Of a stretch of 64,000 nt of DNA, positions 37,016-49,084 are shown piece by piece. The notes under the pieces are model-generated. The model was not told where the DNA came from. It was given only the letters and a program-made list of their open reading frames with translations, and searched no databases. Made by a program: the position numbers and the translations under genes. The stretch lies in contig CM049314.1 in NCBI GenBank assembly GCA_026874595.1, positions 70,014,300 to 70,078,299 of the forward strand. The letters are read 5' to 3'. The number at the start of each line of letters is the position of its first letter. The first letter of the stretch is position 1. Source of the stretch: Sipunculus nudus. Lineage: Eukaryota > Annelida > Sipuncula > Golfingiida > Sipunculidae.

Positions 37016-37257
37016 GTAAGCTTTCACAATTTATGTCTTTCACATTTACTGAGGGGCTTCGTTGGCAGCGATTATTTCGAAGAGAAATATAACATTTTTA
37101 CCGCCATTGTAATTATCGGTTTTCTGAAATGCACAAATCGTGTATACTTTCGAAATAACAAATGCAGTTGCATTTACTATATATTTAATTGCATTATTGA
37201 ATTGAATTGGTAGCAAAAGTTATTTTATAATTCAAATTTATTATGTATGGTATATAT

Positions 37258-38635
37258 CAGGGATGGGTTAAAATGTAAGAGTAATATACAATAACAGCAT
37301 TCAAAGTGATGGTACTTATAAAGATAAATTTAAAAAAAAAAACTTTTATAGTACATATAGCAAAAAGCTCGTATCACTATAGTACTATTACTTCGTATGT
37401 CCTGCTAGGTGTCCAGATAATGCAGATCTGATTTGTTGTAGGCCAGTTATCACTAGGTCTACAACTGACTGTGAGAAGTTTTCCAGCTATTTGATAGTAG
37501 TGAACTAGTCCATGGTGCTAATTAATTTACTGGGTCGATCAGTTCACATACAGAGATTACCAACTGTGTAGCCTTTGATCACTAAATAAGTCTTAATTAG
37601 TAATTGCTCAAAGCACAGGGGTGCTCATCATGCAGCCAGCTTTACTCTGCTAATATCAGTTTAATGGGCAAACATTGGGTAATACTAGTAAGTAATAGAA
37701 ATAGACTATCACAGCTTTTTCAAGTAATAGAAATAAACCCAAATATTTAAGCTCAAATGGTAATAGTAGTCGGATCAGAAGGCAAAAGTTATATTCAGAG
37801 TAATACATGTACACTAATGTTCCATTCCCTGTTAAGTCAGCAAATATGCTCAACAAGCTTTGTTATGTTCCAGTGATCCCTTATATGATGTACCGATAGT
37901 TAAGGCAAGTTATTATAAAAGTGGTAACAATTGGTGCAAATTGCCGGAAGGTACTGGAACGCAGGTTTCAGACCAAGCTATCTCAATAATTTTCTCTGGC
38001 TCTTGATGAGTATAACGTCCCTAAATATAGGGATAGATAAAGATTGTATATTATTATTTTGACACGTACATCATATATTACAAATTTACAACAATGAATC
38101 CATATCGATGTTAAAAAGAGGGAAGAGAGAAATATTATTTAACATAAAGTAAATCTCTTTTGAATATGTATGTTTATATGTGTATGTGAATGTGTCATGG
38201 TGGAAATTCAAATCCAACGGAATTGTAAATTCCCCCAGGGGAAATTAAAATTGGAAATCCCAAAAGGTAAAGATTATTTATAAATAAATAATGTACATAT
38301 TTATGAAATTAAGGAATATGCTTTTAAAACATGACTTTCACACCTTGGGGAAAGTAAAATTCTCCTAGGGCAACTTACAATAGGCATGTTCAAATTGTTT
38401 AGGGTACGTGCACCACTATGAGATACATTGTTTTTATCAGATTTTGATTTGTGTGTTTATTGGAAATACACTCGTAAAAAAGTTACTATCACAATGTAAA
38501 TACCCTGAAAGCAGAAAACTCATTGTCAAGTAAATTCAATTACTTTAAATGGTAATTGTAATTGTAATCGATTAATTTTTCAAAGTAATTGTATTTGTAA
38601 TCGATTATTTTTAAAAGTATCTTGACCCAACCCTG
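37258..38635. mobile_element. hAT-like remnant with CAGGG termini
   Basis: The left terminus is CAGGGATGGGTTAA at 37258. The right terminus, read in reverse complement from 38635, is CAGGGTTGGGTCAA; 12 of 14 bases match. Near the right end are repeated TAATTGTAATCGATTA blocks, typical subterminal sequence of hAT elements. The flanking 8 bp differ (GTATATAT left, CTGGTGAT right), so the ends may come from different copies or a deletion followed. The segment 38190-38600 recurs at 57375-57800. Confidence 0.5.
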
Positions 38636-38964
38636 CTGGTGATATTTAAGCGATGGTAAACGGGCATATAAAAAGTCATGCAATAGTGATTGCACAAACA
38701 GAGCCCGCCCCTTCTAAGATCATATAAAAGCCGTAGGCGTAGATCTCTGCTGGACTCCCTTGGAAGAAAATGACGCACAGCAGATTCACGACCATAGAGA
38801 CTGAAACAGGTAGGATAGACGCGTCCATCGATCAGGTAATCGGAAGTTGTAGACTTGTTTCTGCTCCGTTAAGCATGATACAGACCGATAACGACCCTTA
38901 ATAGTAAACTGGCAAAAAACACCAAATAGCCTGCCAAATGAAATCTTCTTTCCGTAAACGTCAT
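38636..38964 (-). pseudogene. SLC5 pseudogene, Z-type, N-terminal fragment 1
   Basis: On the minus strand ATG at 38964-38962 starts MTFTERRFH, then GYLVFFASLLL, a stop after GLYHA, then the SRNKSTTSDYLI motif. Through frame changes it continues to YHRLNIT, where it stops at the hAT terminus. It thus covers helices 1-3. The junction ATCACCAG next to the hAT end is identical to that of the 60.0 kb copy, so the insertion predates their separation. Confidence 0.75.
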
Positions 38965-39093
38965 TCCGCTCAACTCTTCTAGAAATGTTTCCACCCAAAT
39001 ACCACCTGCCCAAATGCAGGAAACATGAAGGTATTGTTAAAAGGTGTTCCAACCCGTGTAAAGATCTTCAAAAGCTCGAGTTACAGCATTTGA

Positions 39094-39096
<3 letters not shown>

Positions 39097-39153
<57 letters not shown>
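39097..39153. repeat. (CT)n then (AT)n microsatellite
   Basis: CT repeats from about 39097 to 39124 run directly into AT repeats to 39153. Confidence 0.9.
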
Positions 39154-39329
39154 ACTTAATAGAAGGTAGAGTTACCCTCCATTGTAAAGTGCCTTGTGGC
39201 CTACAGACTTGGCTAGAGCGGTATAACTCTGAAGATAAACCACGCCGTTAGCTTCATTCTAACCACATTCGCCTGATGATTGGGTCGCATCCCGTGAAAC
39301 AGACTGTCGTTGTTTTTCTTCTGAGTTAT

Positions 39330-39682
39330 ATAACTTAATATATATTAACTTGAAAATGACAGCATTGGTATCTAATACAATCATATACATACATATTTCA
39401 AGTTATATCGATCATCTTCACGTTTGGAGAGCTAAAAGCTGAATCTAAACTGTTCCTTATATTTAGCGCATAAAGTGTATAAACGACAGTAAAACGCCTC
39501 TTGATTTATTAGTTAGCTAGATATATGTAAAGTTTGGTACTAAAATACCCAATTGTAAGTGAACCAAACCCCCTAAAAACTTTCACTGCCAATAAAGTAA
39601 TTTCGAAATCCCGATTTCAATTAATATTACCCGCTTTGACTAATGAACTAGTTCAGAGCGAAATCTTGAACCAGGTTGTCTG

Positions 39683-39748
<66 letters not shown>

Positions 39749-42700
39749 TATAACATAAAACCTGTCAGCTCACATGAAAAGTCGAAATTCAGATCGTCAA
39801 TTAAGGATCCCTGGAATAGTACAGACTATACAGAGGGTACCTTCGACGGACATAAGACATAGTATAACAAATTGACTTTCTCTTTTACGACAAAATAAAA
39901 ACTCTTACTTATTTCTGATTTACCAGTATGGCAGGGAACCTTGTTGTGTCTAATTCATTTAGGTGAACAATTTAATTATAGCTTCTCTCTCAATAACACT
40001 CTAAGGTGTCACTGTCGTTTAGAAAAAAAATGGCCAAGAGTCCAATAATACTAACTGCAGGCCCTGAAATGTATATTTTAGGATCTGTAGTGAATATTAT
40101 TTCACTGCAAATCCTACATGACCCAATAGAATATCACATCCATGGCATGTGTTTAGGTAAAATATAACTCAAATACACTAATTTCATTTAATAATTAGAG
40201 TCATTCCCGGGATAAATTTGAGTAAAATTATCTGCAACTACTTATTGGTGACTCAGGAAGATTATTCTGTGCTCGGTTATCATGTTTATTTCGTGATATA
40301 ACCTCATTTTGTTTTATTTTGTTTGAAAGCGTTAACACTTGCAAGTACAAAGTCAATGATAACTGAGAGGTACCAATTTTAAATCTAAATCAAATAAATG
40401 TCTACCTATATACGCCAAATAGGACAGATTAATTCTGTCACTGAGTGTCAAGTTAAAGGTCGGGTATTTTATTCAGACTACAATCGGAGCAAATGACGAT
40501 ACCCCTGCTCTGCGTTTGATTACTCTAGCTTTGAAATTCATAGGCCATAACAACGAGCATAAGGAATAAGTCGTTTTAAACTGACGTTATCTCATACACT
40601 ATTAGTAGAATGAAATTTATATAAATAACTACCATATTAAACTGTGAATTTAATTCTTCGCTTTTAAATTAACAGGTAAAAATACGAGGCCCCCGTGTTA
40701 ACAAGCGGGGTCAACATGTTTTGCATTTCGCCAGAAAGTTAAGATCCCTACTTAGGGACAAGTGCCGCCTGGGCCGTCATAAATATGTAAAAGGGATTAA
40801 AGCGCAGACTGCACTTGCATAGGGACCCATACAACCGTTGATTGTTTCAGACAAGCATCCACGAAGTCATAAGAGTACTATGTCTAAATGTGGATATTTC
40901 AACGAAATGCTACTAAATACCTGTCTTTCCTGAGAGGCATTTCCGACTCAACAGCAATGTTACTGAAGAATCTAAGGATAAACATAGAGATAGCTGACCT
41001 TTTCCGGGTGTTAATGATTCACTTAAGGTTTTGTTACTGATAGCATATAAAGTTGAAAATTAGTATATGTTGATTATTATAGAGAGAAAGTTTTCAATCA
41101 CCGAACTAACGTGTGCCGTCTGGTCACTGAGTGACCCCTATTTGTCTTATTTGTTATATACATCGTGAAAGGTAAAATGGTGTAATTTATTCCAAAGATA
41201 AAAAATATGATCAAAAGGTCCACAAACGCCGGTGTACTTACCTCACTGAAACATAGGTGTTTTAAAAATCCCGGGTGGTATTGTGTCCTCATTTTCCTGA
41301 AAGCCTGATTTTTAAGCCATTTTTCATTTATGTTGACTTCATTTCGATATCCTTATAACTTAAATTCTTTGTCTTGTGTATAGTCCGGCTAACTAAATTA
41401 CTAGCTCATGACGGTACATACAAAGTTGTAAACTTACTATTGTAAAATTTAAAGCGAGAACGATAAGGATTTCATTGACTACGTTTTTATTTGCAAGTTG
41501 CAGAGGTATGTTTTCTTATGGTGGCTCATCAATATTTTCCATGGAATATTTCAGAGTCATTTCCGCGGTAAATTTCATTTACGCATGGGAGAAAGAAAAC
41601 CCAAACAACAAGAACAAAATATTATATATTTTGCCTCTTTGTAGAGATCGAGCATGAATGATAAATAGCTTTATCCTGGTACTGAGCTCGGATGCCGTTA
41701 CTCATGTGATATAACGCACTCTCTTGGCTACATAAAATGAGTCTTATTGGCGCAAATTATCTCAGTGTAAAAAAAATAATAGTTTTGCAGTATAAATGAA
41801 CGATATAGCTTTGTCCAGGAAAATACAGTTGATATCGCCAAATAGGCTCTTCAGGTTTCTGGAGGGATGATAATAAATAATCAACAAGCAGGAATATCAA
41901 CTCGGTCAAACAATTCAGCGGAAACACTTCATTATATGGTTCTTGACCATTATACCATATTCTCTTGACCAATACCAATTTTTTCGATTGATTCTCATTT
42001 ACTGAGAGAAACTTGCATCAGTACGCTATTCCATTTATTTTAAAGTATAGTATATTTTTAATTATAAATTGTTCCATTAAGGAAGGGTAGTCAATACATA
42101 TGATATATAAACACATTGTCAGCGGTAGATATTTATTTGTATTGACACCATACGCCGTGATGCCACCCAAAACAACAAATAACCAATCATTTTCGATTCA
42201 GAGCGAAGAACTTAATTGGAAACCTCATTTGATTAAACATATTAACCTTTGTATTTAAACCGTGCTTAAAGAAATATTATAATCTTAATCATATATTATA
42301 TATAATAATAATATATATATAATATATAATTTTATTTCAGGCTGTCTCTAGAGAAAATCCGGCTGTATATTTATAGAAACTCTTTTGCTCTGGATAAAGA
42401 TTATACTTTGCATCACAATCACTCCATAATGACCACTTTTATATTTATCGATCTAAATACGCAGAAAACCCGTGTTGATTAAAAGAAAACATCCTCCTGT
42501 GGACAGAATAAGTAGAAGTCCAGCGGTTTTAGTAGAACGTATGCCAAAGCATTCTTAGAATACACAGGATATATGATATAATTTTCATCACCCCCTGCAG
42601 ATTTGTAAATGTTATCCTCTGCGGTCATAAAAATCATCAACATAGATTTGTTTATATTATTGCTTTCATCATTTCAAATAGCGTCGTATTTTCAATCAAT
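39330..42700. other. X-unit flanks fused across a deleted X copy
   Basis: 39330-39829 matches the upstream flank of X copies, including an (AT)n run at 39683-39748. At about 39829 the sequence jumps from GGAATAGTACAGACTA (upstream flank) to GGTACCTTCGACGGACAT (3' flank, compare 53485 and 27065). The whole X gene and several hundred bases around it are missing. The following 2.8 kb matches the X 3' flank at 27.1-29.8 kb. No gene is present. Confidence 0.7.
39683..39748. repeat. (AT)n microsatellite
   Basis: AT dinucleotides with one ATATACAT interruption. Confidence 0.95.
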
Positions 42701-42719
42701 AAAGAACCATTGTTGCATT

Positions 42720-43800
42720 GACCGACGCTAGATGACAGTTGCTAATTTATAACACCATACGTAGATGACCATCCAGTTAAAATCAAACAGAAAAATATAA
42801 TACCACTTGCCATACCGATAGGGTTTCGTTACTTTTGGCGAACGAAAAAAAAACAAGTATAAAAATACCAAACAAAGAAGCAAAACCAATCTTAAGGGCT
42901 GCTGTTCCCAGTTTTGTAAGAATGTATGTCCTGTATGTCCTGTATGTGACATTACTTCTGCTGAAAATGCAACCAGTCAACTAACGAGTTTGACAGTGTC
43001 CTTCATACTTTCTTGGCCAGTCGATCGGTAAGAGGAAAGCATGTCAACTTTAGCTTCATCGGTTTAGGAAAACTTCTGAAAGTTGTTTTGTGCTGAACTC
43101 GATAACCTAAAAACTGTACTCAAGACGGATGATAGAAATACTCCTGCGATCCCTGGGTAATTATGAAAGATATTTATTACCAAGAGAGGAAGTATTTGAT
43201 TTTCCGAAGTAAATCGTATCCTGCTGAATGGATCACAACCCGAAGAAGTAAAAAACGTCACTTAGCCGTCGAATATGCAAGGCAGTACCATAACTGCCTT
43301 TATGGAAAAAGTTAAAAGTAATGAATTGTGTTTTAATAAGAATGGGATACTACAGAAACGTTGGACAGCGAAATGACTTGTAGATTACATACCGATGGAA
43401 GTAGGACCACTTCCAAAAAGGCAGTGCCCTGCACTATGATGCAACGCTGGAACAGGCACCAGATTAGTTATAAATGTGTTCTTCGACCAATGTCACAAAT
43501 ATTCGTTATTCCCTCTGAAATACTTTGCGGAAGGCCCGATATGTACGATATACCACAGAAAAGAGGTCAATAAAAATGTCCTAAAGCCTTCAAAAGTCAA
43601 AAGCGTAAATATACCCAGGAAGAATAATATACACGACCAGTCCGGAAAGGCTGTTGCCTGACCGACAGCTAACACTGGCTCATCTGACGTCATCGACGAG
43701 CAGAAGACCACCTGAAGCATACGTAGAAGTGAATTTGCTATTTGCAGGGTCCTGGTGTACTGCGTACAGCATTTGAGATATTTAACCAGACTCGAAATTT
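42720..43800 (-). pseudogene. SLC5 pseudogene, W-type copy 2
   Basis: The minus strand reads in order: LQVVFCS, VGQATAFPDWSCILFFLGIFTLL, EGFRTFLLTSFLWY (the GGFRT signature region, 43690-43560), then CDPFSRIRFTSENQILPLLV, FHNYPGIAGVFLSSVLS (43240-43110), and KLGTAALKIGFASLFGIFILVFFSFAKSN (42910-42820; compare IGAAPITAIFTLGLFVPF). It is the best preserved of the three W copies but has frame changes and stops. It parallels 29.85-30.9 kb and 56.7-57.3 kb. Confidence 0.7.
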
Positions 43801-44806
43801 GAAAACGATGCTATACGGGTTAAAAAACACACATACATTTATAAAAGAGTACACCTCTGCTGGAAAGCCTATGTGTTACTGCAGACCACTGACCTACCAT
43901 CATTTACGCTAATACAGATAAAATCCTATGTCGTCACCTGTCGGCTCTCAATCATAATTCGATGTAACTAAATTTCTGATGGCATGATATACACCGATCC
44001 CTAAGCTTATGATAAAACTAAGAGAGAAAAATAAATAACCAAAAAATAACAAGTCATGGGATTTAAAATATATTTTTGTTTAAAAAGCGTGAGTAGACTT
44101 CTATCAAGATTCACATAGATGTACAAAACAATTATACTGTAATGAATCCTTCACTTCAAAGAAAATGAGAGACATACGTATGCAGCAATGTGTATGGTCC
44201 ATTGATGACATTTGAATAAAACTTAAACTGATCAAAGTGGCAGCATGATCATCAATTTCACAATAAATGTTTCTTACGTTATTTAAAATGCAGCCGTTAT
44301 ACACTGATATATCCATTTGGCATTGAGCCAGAGCTGTCAACCTTTCACTGCCGATAAAGTAATTTCAAGCCTCAGACTTTAATTGCTTGTTCAGAGCGAA
44401 CTACTCGTTAAATACAACCATCACAGGAATAGTTTAGGGTATTGCTTGATTGCTTACTTCAATTTACATTCATTACCCTTAATAAAGTACAAGATATCAG
44501 ATCCTACAAGGTCTTTTCCATGTTTGGAATGATAATAATATAGTTATGTTAATCAATTCGTTCAGGTACAGGTTGATACTATTGTGTTACCTTTATTAAC
44601 AAATCAATTATATGCCTAAACATTCGCATCCAAAATGTCTATACTTTTTCTGTTTGACCCTTGCATCGTGTATCGCTAAATATACATGTGATACTCTGAA
44701 TTTTACAAATCTATCTACTTCTTGAGCACTGCGTAGACAGTCAAACTGAATCCTTGTCCTGAACGCACAAATCTATATATACGGAACAACTAATATCAAT
44801 AAGGGA
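43801..44806. other. Flank between W copy 2 and Y copy 2
   Basis: Homologous throughout to 30901-32020. No other gene seen. Confidence 0.6.
44774..44781 (+). promoter_or_regulatory. TATA-like box upstream of Y copy 2
   Basis: TATATATA lies 33 bp before the ATG, the same spacing as in Y copy 1. Confidence 0.3.
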
Positions 44807-46663
44807 ATGATGCTTGGTGATCGAAGATTCCACTGGGCCGATTACTTGGTATTTTGTGCCAGTCTACTTCTCAGCGCAGGAATCGGGATTTATCATGCAT
44901 TGCAAAGTAGGAACAAGTCCACTACATCCGACTACCTGATGGGTGGTCGGAACATGTCCATTCTGCCTGTGGCGGCTTCTTTGGTTGTAAGTTTGTTTTC
45001 TGCGGTATTCATTCAAGGCATTCCGGCTGAAGTTTATTCCTATGGAGCCTACATATTCCTGTTTATAATTGGTTATGCGATTTCACTTACAGTCGCATGT
45101 CTGTTTTACATGCCGGTTTACCATCGCCTGAAGATCACAAGTGTCTTCGAATACCTTGAACGGAGGTACAGCAGGAATGTACGCATAGCCACTTCCATTC
45201 TGAGTATGTTCCAAATGATCTGTTATTCATCCGTTGCCTTGTATGCGCCTGCGATTGCGACCAGTCAGGCAATTGGTCTCCCGATCTGGGCGTGTATCTT
45301 AATATCAGCTGGAATCTGCACTTTCTATACTACAATCGGGGGCTTTCGAACGGTGTTATGGACAGATACATTGCAATGTGGCATTATGATAATGGGTTTA
45401 GCAGCTACACTTATAAAAAGTTCTATAGACGTTGGAGGAATAGCTAAAGTAATGAACATATCAGCTGTTGGAGGAAGAACACATATGAAGCATATTGCGC
45501 CTGACCCTTTTGCTCGTCATACAATATGGGATTGGCTTTGGGGACTTTTTCCACACTATATGAGTATGTATGCTACAAGTCAGTTTGCCGTCCAGCGTTT
45601 TAACAGCGTACGTAACTTGGATAAAGCGCGAGTCGCAATGATGTCAGCCATACCAATAGCACTTATTTTAACTTTACTTGCATGTTTCACAGGGTTAGTT
45701 GCGTTTGCTTACTATTACGGTTGTGATCCAATGAAGACAGGAAGAATTACATCACGTGACCAAACCTTGTCACTCCTGGTTATGGATGTCTTCAAATACA
45801 ACCCAGGAATGGCTGGGGTGTTTTTAGCTAGCGTTTTAAGTGCAGCTTTAAGCACACTCAGCTCGGTGCAAAACAGTTTCACTGCCATCCTTCTGGAAGA
45901 TTTTATGAAACCTCTCAAACTGCGGATAACTGGACTTCCATTTTCTGTAAGAGCAGAAATAATTACTTCTCAAACCATCGTAATCACTGTGGGGGTAACA
46001 ATTACATGTCTTTCACTGGTGGCGGCACAGTCTGGCAAACTTGTCCTCACTTTAGCAGTAGCCGCTGTATCAATCGGAGCTGCCCCAATCACGGCCATAT
46101 TCACTCTGGGTCTTTTTGTTCCGTTCACCAACAGCAAAGGGGCATTTGCGGGACTAGCATGTGGAGTTTTGTTTTTAGGCTGGATTATTATTGGCTCACT
46201 CAATACACCAGGTGTACTTCATGCAGCGCTTCCTATAAATTCATATCTTTGTCCTTTGAATATCCTTGAGAATAGAACAGTTTTCCTGCCGGCTGAAGGG
46301 AACATCTCTACAGCTCCGTTTCCGCATTCATCGCCATCTCCTACAGAAGGTCATACAATTGGAGGAATTTCTAAGCTCTACAAAGTATCGTATATCATAT
46401 ACGATCTCCTCGGCCAAGCTCCCACTCTCATAATTGGAATTATCGTGAGTTGCCTGACGGGCGGTCTGAAGCAGAGAAGAGACGATAATGAAGGGGTGAT
46501 GTTTTCTTTTAGAAAGCACGGCCTTCCATGGTGCAGAGAGGAAGAAAATAAAGACGAAGAAAGGGGGAAATATGCAGTGGTTGGAAATGTGTCAAAACAA
46601 AAGATAAACAGGAACAAATTACCCTTTGATATTGACGAAACTGCACATGCAACGATTATATGA
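44807..46663 (+). CDS. Sodium-coupled solute (monocarboxylate-like) transporter, SLC5A8/12-like, Y copy 2
   Basis: Intact single-exon gene of 618 codons, colinear without gaps with 32021-33877. It starts MMLGDRRFHWADY, as does copy 1. All family landmarks are kept: SDYLMGGRN, IPAEVYSYGA, GGFRTVLWTDTLQ, CDPMKTGRITSRDQ, SVLSAALSTLSSVQN and TGGLKQRRDD. Differences are scattered and mostly conservative (ELRY to ERRY, HFAVQ to QFAVQ), with most change in the extracellular loop near 46230-46350 and the cytoplasmic tail. The tail ends Ala-Thr-Ile-Ile, keeping the PDZ-type end. Upstream and downstream flanks are also duplicated, so it arose by segmental duplication and not by a new retroposition. Substrate unknown. 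Confidence 0.9.
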   Translation: MMLGDRRFHWADYLVFCASLLLSAGIGIYHALQSRNKSTTSDYLMGGRNMSILPVAASLVVSLFSAVFIQGIPAEVYSYGAYIFLFIIGYAISLTVACLFYMPVYHRLKITSVFEYLERRYSRNVRIATSILSMFQMICYSSVALYAPAIATSQAIGLPIWACILISAGICTFYTTIGGFRTVLWTDTLQCGIMIMGLAATLIKSSIDVGGIAKVMNISAVGGRTHMKHIAPDPFARHTIWDWLWGLFPHYMSMYATSQFAVQRFNSVRNLDKARVAMMSAIPIALILTLLACFTGLVAFAYYYGCDPMKTGRITSRDQTLSLLVMDVFKYNPGMAGVFLASVLSAALSTLSSVQNSFTAILLEDFMKPLKLRITGLPFSVRAEIITSQTIVITVGVTITCLSLVAAQSGKLVLTLAVAAVSIGAAPITAIFTLGLFVPFTNSKGAFAGLACGVLFLGWIIIGSLNTPGVLHAALPINSYLCPLNILENRTVFLPAEGNISTAPFPHSSPSPTEGHTIGGISKLYKVSYIIYDLLGQAPTLIIGIIVSCLTGGLKQRRDDNEGVMFSFRKHGLPWCREEENKDEERGKYAVVGNVSKQKINRNKLPFDIDETAHATII

Positions 46664-49084
46664 TTAAGGTATCAAATGGAAAGAAGTTCTGATTGCAATT
46701 AACACTTCTTTTAGTTTTATAATCATAATATAAATCATAGTATAAAAGAATGAACAGTATTCTTAAAAGATCTCTGTTGATAAAGCAGGTACAACAGGAT
46801 GTCTACTCAATCGGACTAAAATTTTAGCAATAAATACAAGCAAGGAGTAGCTTAACGGCGGATAAGTGGAATTATCTCTTTCATTCTTTTCGTGAACTCT
46901 ATTGGTACCCACAACTAAAACAATGAAATACGAATACAGCGGTAAACGGAAAGATGGCGGTAAGTTTCGTGACCTTCAAGGTATAATGGATTATTTAGTA
47001 CACCGTCCTATGCAAGATGAAATAAGAAGGTTTTTTACTGTCGCCTTTTTCTTGATCTCAGGCACGCTTCTCGAATTGCCTGATTTTCCAGTGACTGGAA
47101 AAGGCAAATTACTTTTTTTTTCTTTTTTTTTCTTATACCATAATCACTAGGAGCCTTGAAGTGTCGATTTTGTCCATTTGGACATTTTTAAAAGTTGTCT
47201 TTATTTTTGTCTTGATTGTCAGATTTTTATATCTTTTTGATCAATGCGGTTACTCTATTTGTGCATGTCGTGCTCTAAGTCATTCCAATAGAAATGTTCT
47301 CCTTACTTTATTTATCTGCAAATTGAATTATGCATGTGGATTTTAGAAGACTTCTCTTCTAGAACAATAATTGGAACCTTGATCAAAATTCATTTTAAAC
47401 CTTATATTTATTTATTCAATATTTGTAATCGGTTTTCCTTGCGACTTAAAGTACATTTTGTATTACTGTCTTGTTTTTTATCTGATGTTTAAGTATAAAG
47501 ATACGCGCCTTCTTTAAAGTTATCAAATTTAGCAAAAGCTTGACTGATGTGAAATATTCATTAATGAATCTTTATCGTGGCTTGTCTCTATTAAATGATT
47601 TCACTGAACTTTAGCTTGGCGGTCAAGGTATGCGCCTCTTTATATGAGATTTAACTGAACCTTGGCTCATCCCGAACGCCTACCATTGAGCTTGATTTAA
47701 AAGAATCCTGGTCTTATGACCAGGGCTATATATTAACATTAGTTCAACTGACTGTACAAGGAAACATTTTGTTTCTCATTCTTGTTACATTATATTTGTT
47801 ACATTGTTATATTATGGAAATCCTATCGTTAGTATAGTAAATACTTGGTTTTATACGTCAATTTCCGTGTTGGTCTCAAAACAGCCTAAAAACAATAGGT
47901 TAAAGGTGCCCATTTACTTTCCTTTTGCAAAAGATTTGATGTGATTTCTGGCTTTCTCTGTGTATAAAATAATGATCTAAGGGTAATTCTGGTTGTGAAA
48001 ATTCTTACACCGCCTTCGTAAAGGGTATAAATACAGGATATGTTGACAAACGGGAAAAACATGTACCTTAGACAATAGTTTGCATTTATGCGCAGGTAGA
48101 AATCTCACTTGTTGCAAAAAACCATTTGTAGAGCTCTTGCTTATCTGACTTGCTGTCAGATGCCCTTGATAAATTTGTTTTGATATTTTGGCGGGCCCCC
48201 ACTTATTAAACATGTTGATTTAAACAAAAAAAGCAACCTGTGTGCGGTGATATCCACGTTTTCTGACCTGTTTTTATAAAAGCTCGAAGGGATTACCTTG
48301 AGTTTAAAAGGTCAGATGTGAGGTCAGGTGATGGTGCCATTTTAAAATCTAAAGGAACCTCAGATATTTTCTAAATTTGATTGGAGACATGAGTTAAAAC
48401 TTCTTTGTGCAGTGAGTACAATATCGGGAACATAAAACTATGACAGACCTTTAACTGACTGAACTTATATACGTCATAAGTATATTTTTATAAGAATAAA
48501 AATTGAATCTCACGTTAAAGTAAACAGATTTGGGTGTCCGAAAATTAGTAAAGAAATGTTCTGATTAACAAAAGAAAAATAACATGCGATGCCTTATATA
48601 TCGATATTAATTCAGGCAAATGAAGAGCGCTTTATGAAACAGATGACCAAAGCTTGTATGTAACATTCTCCATAGGTAGTCCAATAATGCCGGATTAAAT
48701 GTAAGTTTGTTTTAGTTTTAAGTATATTCGTTATATGCTCCATATTTACAAGAACAATATATCTTGTATAATTATTATTAAAAGAATACCGTTAACAGTT
48801 AGCACCGGATAGCACTATATTTTACATTTAGGGCAGTTTTCCGGCTCGTAGCATTGTCCAATGTGCAGAAATTATAGGATAAACATATTTAGACAATAAC
48901 ATGCGTTATATATAGAATGACTACGGACATCTATGAAATATGTAAACACATTTTCAACATCGATATTCAAAGGGAATCACTAGCTGGACATTAGAACGGG
49001 CTTACATTAGTTAAGACAGGAACCTACGAACATCATAACGTGCTGATCAAATTATAAATTTTTCTCCTAGGCAAGAAGACATTC
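46664..49084. other. 3' flank of Y copy 2
   Basis: Homologous to 33878-36600. Short frames at 46902-47346 are AT-rich and have no family support. Confidence 0.6.
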
